A stretch of 64,000 nucleotides of DNA, from NCBI RefSeq assembly GCF_964199755.1, contig NC_133898.1, positions 106,692,847 to 106,756,846 of the forward strand, given 5' to 3'. Below are positions 12,851 to 22,326 of the stretch, piece after piece. A program made the position numbers and the translations under genes. This DNA is from Larus michahellis (Eukaryota > Chordata > Aves > Charadriiformes > Laridae). Under the pieces are notes generated by a model, which did no database searches, had not been told where the DNA came from, and saw only the letters and a program-made list of their open reading frames with translations. Position 1 is the first letter of the stretch; every line of letters begins with the position of its first letter.

Positions 12851-14929
12851 AAATTCTTCCTTTAGATGTACAAAATTCCACTGGAAGATTATTCTTGCCC
12901 CATGCTTATACATAGCTGTCAGGAGTAATGCTGCGTTGCAACTGAAATTTGAACACAACTGATACTTTAATTTTATACCTCATTCTCACTCAGTCAAGAT
13001 ACTAGTCTTGTTACTGGTATAGGACATGATCCTGTCATCACTGAAGTCTATAGAAAGGCTGCCACTTAGATCAGGTTCCCAGTATGCAAAGGCTTCACTG
13101 GATAATTGCAGTAAGCGTTCATGTGTACTCTATTACTTTGCAGTAATAGAGTTTGCCTTTGAAGGAAAGTGGAATACATCTCTTTTTTCCTTAGTGAAGG
13201 CTTAGAATATGTACATGGGGAAGAAATCACTTTGGTGTATCTGCATATACGCACCCTAATTGATGATGCTGTAACTCCTCTGTGCAGCCACATCATAAGG
13301 TAGAAATAGGAATTAGAAGTACATTAACACATAAATGATACAGCACACAAAGAAACAGTTTGGAGACATTTAGGTCATTTAAAACCTGACTTTGTCAAAC
13401 AGTTTGCTTAAACCAGGCCATCAAATTCTTTTTCCAGTCAATACAGAGAAATAACTAGCTGTGAAATCCAGCAAGCACCTAAACAGGCACTCTCTCTCTG
13501 CAGGCCTGCACAGATGGCCCGCTGTGTAAGGAACTCCAGCATCAGAAGATCCCTGAAGTGTGGGTAAGTACAAATTAGGTGATTAAGGTACGTAGGTGAA
13601 ATTCATCTACTCTGAAGAAATATTTTGAGATGTGGTGGAAGTTATTTCTGCAGCTCCTATTGAGAATATATATGTGGGCTTCACAAGATTATTTGTATCC
13701 TAGATGTTCTACTGGGACTGTTGCTGTTACAACTTTTCAGTTTAGCACACCAATGAGCCCACCGTCAGAACTCAGAAAACTGCATCAATATGTTCTTAAT
13801 AAGAATTTCACAGCAATCCTCTCTGTCTTTACTGCAGTACCCTTTTCTTATGACCGGGAGAAATGTACCCAAAATGTTCAGTTAGTATAAGCCATAGGAA
13901 CTCATTTCCTGGACCACCTGTGAAAGTGAGTATATCTCTAGAGATTAAGTCACTTCAGTCAAGGCCTCTTTGAGTCTAAGTGTAATTTGTTGATAGTGAT
14001 TATTTTTAAAGCACTGATGATTGTGCACCTGGTTATCCATGCATTCTCCCCATTTTCCTATCACGCCTGTTAACACTTCTTGTGAAGACACTGCTATTAA
14101 AATCTAAATCAAAAATTCAATGTTAAGATAGAAGGACTGATTCTATCTTTGGAATTTCTTTCATCTGGCAATCTGTCAGAGTTTAAGTCCAACCAAGGAG
14201 TCTCAAGGTGTGATAAAAAAGGAGTTGCAAGACGCCTGACTAACTGTTCTTGTTGCTATGTTTCATTTTTTATTGCAATATATCTTGTTCTCTATATGTG
14301 AAATGTCCACCACCATGAAAATGGTCTAAACCTTAAATGAGAGCAATATCTCACAAGGAATAAAAATCTCAAGTAAACTAGCTAGAAGAGGTTCTTATTG
14401 ACAATTTTTAAAGAACTGCTCAAAATTACCCTTTCTTTAGCTTCACTTTTCTTTGTCCTCCTTTAACTATTAACTCTCTTCTTTTTTTTTCTTTTTTTTT
14501 CTTTTTGACCATGGATTCCAAAGTTTCTTTTCTGTTTGCCTCCTTTGACTCCTCTAGCTGCTCAGTGCCTCCATTCTACCTAGCCATCTGATTTCTTTCA
14601 TGATCAGTATCATAATTTCTCACCATTTTTCTCATGACCTGTATGCTCCTTGTCATCTTTTCTCTCTTCTGATAATTTACCCCTAAACTTATTTATGGAC
14701 TAGTCTTTGCCATGTTAGAAATGGTATGATTTTACCTACATTTCCCATTATTTCACCTTCAACTCCCAGCTATCAGCTCATTCTTCTCTTATCTTCTTAC
14801 TGTAACACTCAGAAATCCCTTCCAAGCAACTGTTTTCTCTGAAATCAAAGTTTTAACCTTCCTCAGAGCCATATGAAACTATTCATTCTAAACTCTCTAA
14901 AGATTCCCTATCTAGAGTTCATGAGGACA
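12851..14929. other. Intergenic, no recognised gene
   Basis: AT-rich. It contains a short perfect hairpin (13127-13152) and a (CTTTTTTTTT)n tract at 14479-14506. From about 14450 the sequence becomes pyrimidine-rich and may be an unrecognisable extension of the L2 relic that follows. Confidence 0.4.
13127..13152. repeat. Perfect inverted repeat, 11-bp arms
   Basis: ACTCTATTACT pairs with AGTAATAGAGT across a TTGC loop. Role unknown. Confidence 0.9.
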
Positions 14930-16330
14930 CCATTTGCATCCACTCAGACCTGACACACAGCTCTTTTTAGAATACTGTATGTCCATGTCTTCGACAATTC
15001 TCTCTTCACCTGATTACCAAGGTAGTGTATTTGAGAACATACTTCTCATCCACTCTTCGGATTACTGTGTGGGTTTTCTGTCCTTGCTTTCCTTCTTTCT
15101 TCTCTCTACACCTTGTTTCTGTGTGATCTCATCAGCAAATACAAATTCAACTACCATCTGTTTGTTAATGACTCACAGATATACTAGTCTACTCCAGACT
15201 AATCTCCTTATGTCCAAACTGAAATCTCAGCCTGCCTCTCTGACATCTCCTCATGTATATGTAGCCATCATCTCCAACTTATCATGAATAAAACAGACAG
15301 CTTATCCTTTCCCATACACTAAACCTTTCTCTCTCAGTCAGTTAGCTCAAAACATAAGCGTCTAACTTGAGTCTTTTTCAATACACAAAAAACCTTTAGT
15401 TTCAGCCAAGTAGGTTTCAAGACTAAATGAAATGTACGGCTCATCGTGAGGAAACCACACAAAGGGAGCTAGGCTGAAGCATGACACTTGCAAATGCTTA
15501 AACAAATAGTACAGGAGAGACATGGTAGCTCAACTTACAGAATTTCACTAGATGCTAAACCAAGCACCTGTTAATACAGTCAGTATATGCTCGTACTTTA
15601 ACCATTCTGCGTAGCTGTACAGCATTCGGCACCGTAGTCACTCTTGGACAAGCTCAACTGAAATACCTAGGAGTCACTATCTCAGACTCTCAGTACATGT
15701 GGGTATGGAGGCCTCCTGAAAGGTCTGACCAATGTCTCCTCACAACCAAACTTCTCTTCTTCTGTCTCAATAACAGCAGCATCTTTCCAGTTTTGACATA
15801 TGTAGCCTTGCCCTTCCCATATCCAATCATATTGCTGCCAGAAAGATTGTTTTCTGAGCTATTCTTTGCCTCCCTCCACTGGATCTTCCTTATCTCTCCC
15901 ATCTGATAGAGGTTGCTACTTTTCATTCTCAAAGCTTGATGACACTCTTTCACGTTTTACTCACTGTCAAGATACTGACTTGCTTGTCTGTTTAGACTAT
16001 AATGCTAGCTCTGTTACCCCCATGTTAATAGGCTGCTTCAAACTTTCTCACATAGCATACTTGCAGCTTTGCAGGATCTCTTTATGCTTAACTAGAAAAC
16101 AAACTAGCTGTTTTCCTTTAACCGCTTCAACAAAGTTCCTTTTTCCTCTGTTAACCCTCCAAAACCAAAATGGTTACGCCTCTGAACAACAGTACCTAAG
16201 TGGAATGATGTTGGTGTTGTCTCGTATAGGCATCCTGACTGCTACTACCTACAAATCCCACCTTCCCTCAAAGGCAAAAATGTCTTTCAGATGTCTCATC
16301 TTCCTAATATCAATTATTAATGTCACCTTA
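14930..16330 (+). mobile_element. Long ancient L2 LINE relic
   Basis: Several stretches follow the order of the L2 reverse transcriptase region. At about 15150-15180 'caactaccatctgtttgtta' plus 'atgactcacagatatact' corresponds to the L2 YADDSQIY box, here mutated (VNDSQIY). At about 15250-15285 'catctccaacttatcatga' parallels the HLKLNMSKTE segment; near 15640-15690 'tacctaggagtcactatctc' parallels LGVIFDS. Near 15830-15950 'attgctgccagaaagattg', then 'cctccactggatctt' and 'ttctcaaagctt' parallel the AAR-IF ... LQWLP ... FKAL block. At about 16255-16295 'ccctcaaaggcaaaaatgtc' parallels the C-terminal FK-LK-HL part. Heavily substituted and interrupted. The pyrimidine-rich plus strand explains the 117- and 164-codon frames here. 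Confidence 0.65.
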
Positions 16331-18800
16331 AGGACAGATGGGATCAGTGGAGGTGCTTAGAAAAGAAACAGTGTGCTGGAGCCTGTCCCTGAGGAGCTAA
16401 GTAGTGCTTGAGGGCACTTTAAAACAGGCAACATAGGTCTCCCTTCACCGCCTTGCCAACTGTTCCCCCTAAACTGAGCATTCCAGAGGGAATACAGTAC
16501 AGTAGAGCAGTTAATTTAGCCCCGGGGGCCCTCTTGAACAACAACATCGTAACATCCTCCCTTGCTGACCAGTATTTCCTTGAAGTGTCCCGCCTGCCAG
16601 CCTGTAACCATCTTTTCCCTACAACTGTTTCCTGCTTTCTCATTCTGTTTCCAGCTTAGAAGACTTCTGGTACTTGTATTTATTGGCCTGTGCTGGTACA
16701 GTATATAAAACAATGATGTAGTTGTAGCTGATGTTGCAGCTGTAGTTGATGTAGCTATAGTTATCATTATTGTCAGTCTTACATGAGAAATTTCTAGTTT
16801 GGACAGAACATTACCACAAAAAGAAAGCAGAGACAAATCTCAACCCAAGCAACAAAATTTCTAACTGTACGCAGTCTGTGGGCGGCATGGCCTCCTTTTT
16901 ATTCTTTATGGTATAACAAATCAGGGCTAGGAGCATATGCACATATAAACAGTTTTATTGTTCCAGCCTGGAAAACAACTAGGACTGAAGAAATCAGGAA
17001 ACGTTTCAAGTTGGAAAACAGATCTATTGAAAAGAGAAGGTGTTAAGTGAGAGTATTCAGTACATATATCTGTGACAAAACAACCGGAGGTGCTCATGGA
17101 GAAGACTTCCACTTTCTGACTTTCTAGCCCTAAATCTGTATTCTACTGAAGACTTCTCTTCTCATAGACTTTCTTTTTTTTTCCCCAACATACTATTTTG
17201 AATTTTAAACTTCCAAATTTTTGAATTTAAGACTTCACAACAACTTTCTGTCTCCACTGTCAAGTACGAATTCTGGTTATGGGTTCCCCCAAGCATCCCT
17301 TTTTAATGAGTATATAGTACATTTTCAGTTGAGTTCTGAATCACTAGTTTTGCTTAGATACACGCAAATATTCCTGCACCTTACAAAAAGATGCTTCTTC
17401 CTCCCAGAAAGCAACAATGAAGAAACGTGGATTCAAAATTATTAACACAAGAAGCTGAAAAATGAAAAGAAAAGGGGAAATCTAACCTTTCAGACCTTTT
17501 TTTTATGGCATACGGAAGCAAAAGGACAAGCTCTCAATTAAAAATAAATCCCTGTCAAGTTACCTTTAAATCAGCCTGATTAGTACAAACAGTCTTGACA
17601 TATACACTCCCTTATACTGTCTATAGGGAATAGAGAGAAATATTACCTCTGTTCAAACTCATAAATTTGGGGATTTTATGGTAGCACATTAGATACTTAA
17701 AATAGAGAGATTACAGTCATTAGGTTAGATCATCTTCTGTAATTACAGTGTTTAGGTACCGCAGTACCACACTGAGCTTGAAGTCAGGTTGGTAGAGATT
17801 CCTCCTGGAATGCCAAGCTTCAGTTCCCCAGACATCTTTTGGCTCTTTTGGGTTTGGCAAAACTTTTGAGTCACACAGAGTTTGTAAAAGTCATGGTGAC
17901 AGCCACCTGAGTCTGTAGAGAGCCTGAAATGTTAGCTGGGGGCGGCGTCTCTGCTGTCCCGTTTATCCCAGTAAGGCACTAATGCAGGTGATAAGGGATA
18001 ACGTGCTAGAGCCAACAATGTTTATGCATATGGTTTGCTGTCATAGGGTGTAAGAAAGGAGAGAAGGGATCTTCTGCAGTGAGAGTTATTGTGGTGCCCA
18101 GTTATTTGGCCTTATTTAGGTGCTATAAGGGGAAAAAATTATCACTTGTTTAGCTCAGTAGAGATGGAACCAGGTCCCAAAAGCTCAGTAAAGCCCAGAA
18201 AATCCTCAGAAGAATGGCAAGCCTCAGGAAACAGTAAATCTAAACAGGGGGAGTCAAGATCACAAAAGCACATATTATATCATACTGGAGCTTCTGCAGA
18301 ATCTGCGGCGAGCAGAGTTAAACAGCAGCTTCACAAATTAAGGGTGCTTGCTTAAACAGCACAGCAAAAAATGATACAATCATTACTGTTTTCAACTAGA
18401 CCCAGACAGCCATAAATGGATTTTGTTTATGACTTTTTAACTATTCCAGGTCAATAGACAATACAATGAAGCAAAACTAAAACCGATTGTGATCTCTTGG
18501 GCCAGATGCAATGCAAAAAACTCCTTGTTTTAAAAAATCTAAGCCTCAGACTACTGCAGGCCAGAAAGGAAGAGTCTCAGCTTAATCTTAGTGACCATTT
18601 CTGTCTTTCTCACAATCATTATTGAATTCTCCCCAGTCGGCTGACAAGAAGCAACTGGAGAGGTGTACATGGGGAGCCTGAGCAGCTCTGCCTGGGGAAT
18701 TCTACATGGCAGCTTGGCTACGTGATGCCTGGTACTAACAAGTATTTGCGTCATTTTCCTTTCGCGAATACAAAAATGAGTCCCGGAGGCGTTTTTTAAA
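16331..18800. other. Intergenic, no recognised gene
   Basis: Mixed sequence with a degenerate trinucleotide-like tract (16710-16775). No domain or RNA gene seen. Confidence 0.4.
16710..16775 (+). repeat. Degenerate GATGTAGTTGTAGCT-type tandem tract
   Basis: Imperfect repeats of GTAGTTGATGTAGCT-like units give an Ala/Thr-rich low-complexity frame on the minus strand. Simple-repeat origin. Confidence 0.6.
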
Positions 18801-19829
18801 ATATGGATGAATACTAAGACTGGATCCCTCCTCTGGAAGTGTCCGGGCAGTGGGTTTGGGAGCTCAGGGGAAGAGCGAGTGGGGGACAAGGCAGGGCAAG
18901 GTAATGAAGACAGAGTGCGGGCAGGGAAAAAACACTTGCCACGAGATGGCAGCAATGCCACGTCTTTCTCGGCAGCTTGCCTGGCCCTGGATATTTTTTT
19001 TTCCTTTTTTTTTTTTTTTTTGAGGGAGAACCGCAAGGTTTATACATAAATACAATCTTATTACAAAGTCAGCCTACCTCGTTCAGTGCCCATTCACCAC
19101 CTTCTTGCAACTTACAATGAGAAAACAACTTTGCATATTTCACCACGAAAGAAAACTCATCATAAGTGAATAATTACAACCTTGAAACTACCTTTCCAAA
19201 GGTGTTCGCGTTTCTGTCTTTCCTTCCTCTGAGCCTTTGTATTTTAATTACGGACATCGGTAAGCATTAATTATGGAGTCAGGCCTGGTGTGCAGTAGTG
19301 GTAATCTTTGCAATTCTTATTTTATGAAAGTCAGGTTTGGGTGCGCTTTTTTGTGCCATCCGTTTGCAGGTAGGCCTGGCACAGAAACTGTTGTTGGCAA
19401 AGGGCATCACCCGCCGGAGCTGTGGGAGTGTGGGGACCTGTGACAGGCCAACCCTGGGTCACCGTTTCCTTTCCCTCAGGTTTCGGGAACCAATTCTGCT
19501 GGGTCCAGGGTGGTGGTGGGGTAGCCTCTGTCTGCATACTGCCGTGTCTGATTTTGGAGGGGGTTTTTCTGCTTTGGAAAGGATAGTTAATGGCAGGAAT
19601 TCCTCTTGGCAACAGGAGCACTCGGGAATGGCAACATAAAGACAAAGCAGTGCTCCTCAAGGAGACGTTGGCTCCTCTCCTTCCCCTCAGGAACAACAGC
19701 TTTGTTCTGATGAGCAACTTGGAAGGAACGAGCAGGGCACATTTTGGACATGAAAGCCTTCCTCTCTCCCGAGCAGGGAGCAAAGCAGCGGGGAGTTTCA
19801 CCTAGGACTAGAGATTTCCACCCCAGCAC
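18801..19829. other. Proximal upstream flank of the CSMD1 CpG island
   Basis: A transition zone of moderate GC with a long T-rich tract at about 18989-19021. It could hold distal promoter elements; no specific site can be named. Overlapping frames up to 161 codons on both strands are not supported by any domain. Confidence 0.4.
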
Positions 19830-20214
19830 ATGCACCCCCCGCACCCCACATGCGGGTGGCGGAGGCGGCAGCCGGGCTGCGGGCAGAGCCGGGGGACAGG
19901 GCGCCGGGGCAGTGCAGCGGGAGCCCCCCGGGCAGGTGTAGCCCTGCAGCCGCCACCCTTCCCCGCGTCGGGGGGCACCGGGCCGGGGGGAACCCTCCTC
20001 CCCCCCCACCCCGGGGACGTGGTCGGGGCGGAGGGGGGGAGGCCGTGCGGGGGCCGTCCGGCGGAGCGGGGCGGCCGCGAACTCGTCGTGCGCCGGCTGC
20101 GCAGCGCCGGCCCCTTCCCCTCTCCGTGGGAAGTGATGGTTGAGTCCGGCGGCGGCGGCTTCTCGTGTGGCTGGCAGCCGCTCCGCTGCGCTGCCTGCGC
20201 TGCTCTCGCCGCGA

Positions 20215-20268
20215 TCCCTCCCTCCCTCTCCCCTCCTCCTCCTTCTCCTCCTCCTCCTCCTCTTCCTC
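20215..20268 (+). promoter_or_regulatory. Pure pyrimidine CCT/TCC tract in the core promoter region
   Basis: Fifty-four uninterrupted C/T bases, mostly CTCCTC units, about 415 to 470 bases upstream of the CSMD1 ATG. A second pure pyrimidine run lies at 20363-20384. Such tracts near TATA-less promoters can bind SP/KLF/MAZ-type factors or form triplex DNA; the function here is inferred. Confidence 0.6.
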
Positions 20269-20333
20269 GCACTCCCCGCATCCCTCTCCTGCCGCCGCCG
20301 CCGCTGCCCGGCTCTCCCCGCCGGCGGCCGTGG

Positions 20334-20592
20334 ATGCCGCGCTGCCCGCGGCGCCGGGCGTGCCTCCCCTCCCTCCCCTCCCCTGGGCGGGCGGCGGGCC
20401 GGCGGCGCCGGGGCTCCGCGGGCGCTGAGCGGCGCAGCCCCGCCGCGGCGCGGGACTGATGCTATGAGCAGAGCGGAGCCAGCCGCCCGCCCAGTCCTGC
20501 AGGAGGCGTCGGGCGCTGCGCGGCGCTCGGGACCCGGACCGCTCCTCTCCGCCTCTCCTCGCCCCGTGGTGGTTATTTGGCGCTGTCCTTAG
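20334..20592 (+). promoter_or_regulatory. Overlapping upstream ORFs before the CSMD1 start
   Basis: Three upstream ORFs run head to tail. The ATG at 20334 opens a frame ending with TGA at 20457-20459. The last base of that stop begins the ATG of a two-codon ORF (Met-Leu-stop, 20459-20467). A further ATG at 20464 overlaps that stop and opens a 42-codon ORF (starting MSRAEPAARP) ending TAG at 20590-20592, in frame with and 90 bases before the main ATG. If the transcript starts upstream of about 20460 at least two would be in the 5' UTR and could lower CSMD1 translation. The transcription start site is unknown. Confidence 0.5.
20385..20390 (+). promoter_or_regulatory. GC box (SP1-type)
   Basis: GGGCGG directly after the second pyrimidine run. 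A reverse-orientation copy, CCGCCC, lies at 20483-20488. Both fall within 300 bases upstream of the CSMD1 start codon, as expected of a CpG-island promoter. Whether they lie upstream or downstream of the true start site is unknown. Confidence 0.5.
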
Positions 20593-20646
20593 CCCCGCTG
20601 CCGCTCGGAGGACACGGTCGCAGCCGAGAAGAGCCGCCGGGGGTTT

Positions 20647-20669
20647 TGTGTGAGTGTGTGTGTGTGTGG
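20647..20669 (+). repeat. (TG)n microsatellite in the CSMD1 5' UTR
   Basis: A GT/TG dinucleotide run with one A interruption, ending 13 bases before the start codon. It is likely length-variable; translational effect unknown. Confidence 0.8.
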
Positions 20670-20682
20670 AATAACTGCAGAC

Positions 20683-20749
20683 ATGACTGCGTGGAGGAAA
20701 TTCAAGTCTCTGCTGGTTTTCTGCGCGGGGCTCCTCACTGCAGCTCAGG
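20683..20749 (+). CDS. CSMD1: CSMD1 coding exon 1 (signal peptide), partial gene
   Basis: Sixty-seven coding bases give 22 codons plus the first base of a split Gly codon (phase 1). The peptide begins MTAWRKFKSLL and ends GLLTAAQ(G): basic n-region (R5, K6, K8), hydrophobic core from about residue 9 to 18, small residues near the likely cleavage point. This closely resembles the start of human CSMD1 as I remember it (MTAWRRFQSLL..., ending LLTAAKG), with a core about six residues shorter. CSMD1 is a very large type I membrane protein of CUB and Sushi domains, strong in brain and linked to complement control and synapses; this exon only directs secretion. The ATG is the first in frame after a stop at 20590-20592 and has G at -3. 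A GTAAGA donor follows at once. The exon sits in a CpG island, as expected for a first exon. The CUB-coding exon 2 is not in the window. Another gene with a similar leader is possible but unlikely. Confidence 0.85.
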
Positions 20750-20755
20750 GTAAGA
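20750..20755 (+). other. CSMD1: Splice donor of CSMD1 exon 1
   Basis: CAGG/GTAAGATT matches the vertebrate donor consensus at +1 to +5 (GTAAG). It splits a Gly codon after its first base, so exon 2 should enter in phase 1. This agrees with my memory that the human leader ends in Gly just before the first CUB domain. Confidence 0.85.
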
Positions 20756-21558
20756 TTTGGGTTTCTTGCACTGGATTCGTGTAGGCTGTGGTTATGGCAC
20801 TGATTTCCCCCCCTCAGCTAAGCCGCTACCGCTCCCTCGTTTCGTTTCTCCGCCGGGAAACGGCAGCCTCCCCGAGCCGGGTCTCCCTTCTCCCTGACTC
20901 CCACCTCCCGCCGGGTCCGCCGGTGTTCCCCGAGGGCTGGTTTCCCGGCCGGCCACTTCACCCGGGAAAAAGCAGCCCCCAGGAGTTGGGCAGCAGCCGC
21001 TGCGGCGCTGGGAGAGGAGCCGTGCGCATCCAGCCGCCTGGGCAGCGCCGGAGTTTGGGAACACTTCGCTCTCCGCGCACGCACGAACGGCACTCGCTGC
21101 CCGTGCGAGGGACAGTCCCCGGGCTGGCAAGTTTGGCTCTCCCCTCCTCCCGCCTCCCCGGCTTTTGCCGTACTCAGGGGGGAGCGCGGAGTGGGTGGCC
21201 GCGGAGAGCCGCCCCCGCCTGCCTTCAGCCGGCTCCGCTCCCCGCAAGTTACGCGGAGGCGGGGATGCGGGGCCGGAGTCCCCCTCCGCCAGCTGCCTGC
21301 CCGTGCCGGCGGGAAGAGGGCTCCTCTGCTTGGCGTGCGGTGGGGAGCGTCTTCCACCCCCGTCTGAGTTTCTCCTTAAAATCAATGGGGGGAGGGAGGA
21401 GAAACGAGGGGGGTGACGGTGGAGAATTGGGTTACACAACTTCAGTGCTGGCCTCAGCCCCATCACTTGCCTCATCGCTGGAGACAACAGCTTCCCCATT
21501 ATTCACTTCGCCTCTCATTATCCCTGCGCTTTTTCATGCTGGGAGAGAGAGATGCGAG

Positions 21559-21594
21559 CGTGTGTGCGTGTGTGTGTGTGAGAAAGAGAGAGGG
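21559..21594 (+). repeat. (TG)n followed by (GA)n in intron 1
   Basis: A GTGTGTGCGTGTG-type run passes directly into an AGAAAGAGAGAGGG run, within the intronic part of the CpG island. Confidence 0.8.
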
Positions 21595-22130
21595 AGGCTG
21601 CTCGCAGCTGAGCACCTGTCCCCGTTACAGCCTCTGCCTTCTCCCACCTCGCTCCCGGCTGTTTCTGCCTGCCTCCGGGAGGACGGTTCCCCTTGCGGTC
21701 TGTGCCGGCTGAGGCTCCCTTAACCCTTCCAAGGCGCTTTACCTCGTTCCCACCATTTTATTTTTCTCGTTGCTTTTTTCGGTGCGGGGGTGGCTGGAGC
21801 GGGGGGGGGATGGAGCCGACCGTGGCCGGGGCTGGCGGGCGAGGCTGGAGCCTTCCCCGTCCTGCAGGTGCCCACGGCCGGGCTCCCTCGCTCGCCCGGG
21901 CGACACTGCAGGGTGCCCTGCCCTCCGGCAGCCTCCGGCCGTGATCCGCAGGGAGAAGCGGTGGAAGGCCAACCCGATCTACCGGCAGCCGGGCGGCAGC
22001 TTTGCCCGGTCCGGAGGAGCGGCTGCAGCTCGGCTCCAGCCCGGTGGCACCGCTCCTCTGCCCGGATCTTGCCGCTGCCTCGGTTCACCGGGCAGCGCCG
22101 CCCGGCTGCTCCCGGTCGCTCTGTCTCCGT

Positions 22131-22156
22131 GGGAAAGGGGTCGCGGGGCGGGGGGC
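22131..22156 (+). other. G-quadruplex motif
   Basis: Four G runs (GGG, GGGG, GGGG, GGGGGG) separated by 3, 4 and 1 bases satisfy the G3+N1-7 pattern. It lies about 1.4 kb into intron 1 within the CpG island. A second G-dense motif lies at 22237-22255 (G runs of 8, 3 and 5 with single-base spacers). Folding is inferred. Confidence 0.6.
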
Positions 22157-22292
22157 GGTGAGAGGGAGCCCGGGTTTCCTGGGCTGTGAAACGGGCGGCT
22201 CCCGGAGACGGAGCTGCGCTCGGCGGCACACACAGCCGGGGGGGGCGGGCGGGGGCTGCTTGGCGTGGCCGCCCTGCCCAAACTTCCAGCAT

Positions 22293-22326
22293 CCCCCCCC
22301 CAACACACACACACACCCCCCCACCC
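22293..22326 (+). repeat. C-run and (AC)n low-complexity tract
   Basis: A run of nine C, then an (AC)n stretch, then more C-rich sequence, about 40 bases downstream of the G-run motif at 22237-22255. Simple-sequence DNA with no gene signal. Confidence 0.75.

Noticed and set aside
15866..16360. 164-codon plus-strand frame
   Set aside because: Lies in the pyrimidine-rich L2 relic; the open frame does not follow a single L2 frame and shows no other domain.
18551..19036. 161-codon minus-strand frame beginning MRFSLKKKKKK
   Set aside because: The Lys run is a translated A-tract (T-tract on plus). Overlapping frames in other phases are equally long; no domain.
20788..21723. 311-codon plus-strand frame just after exon 1, with other long frames on both strands at 19.8-22.5 kb
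   Set aside because: CpG islands lack stop codons by composition. Several overlapping frames on both strands are equally open; they are Pro/Arg/Gly/Ser-rich without domains and begin inside the intron.
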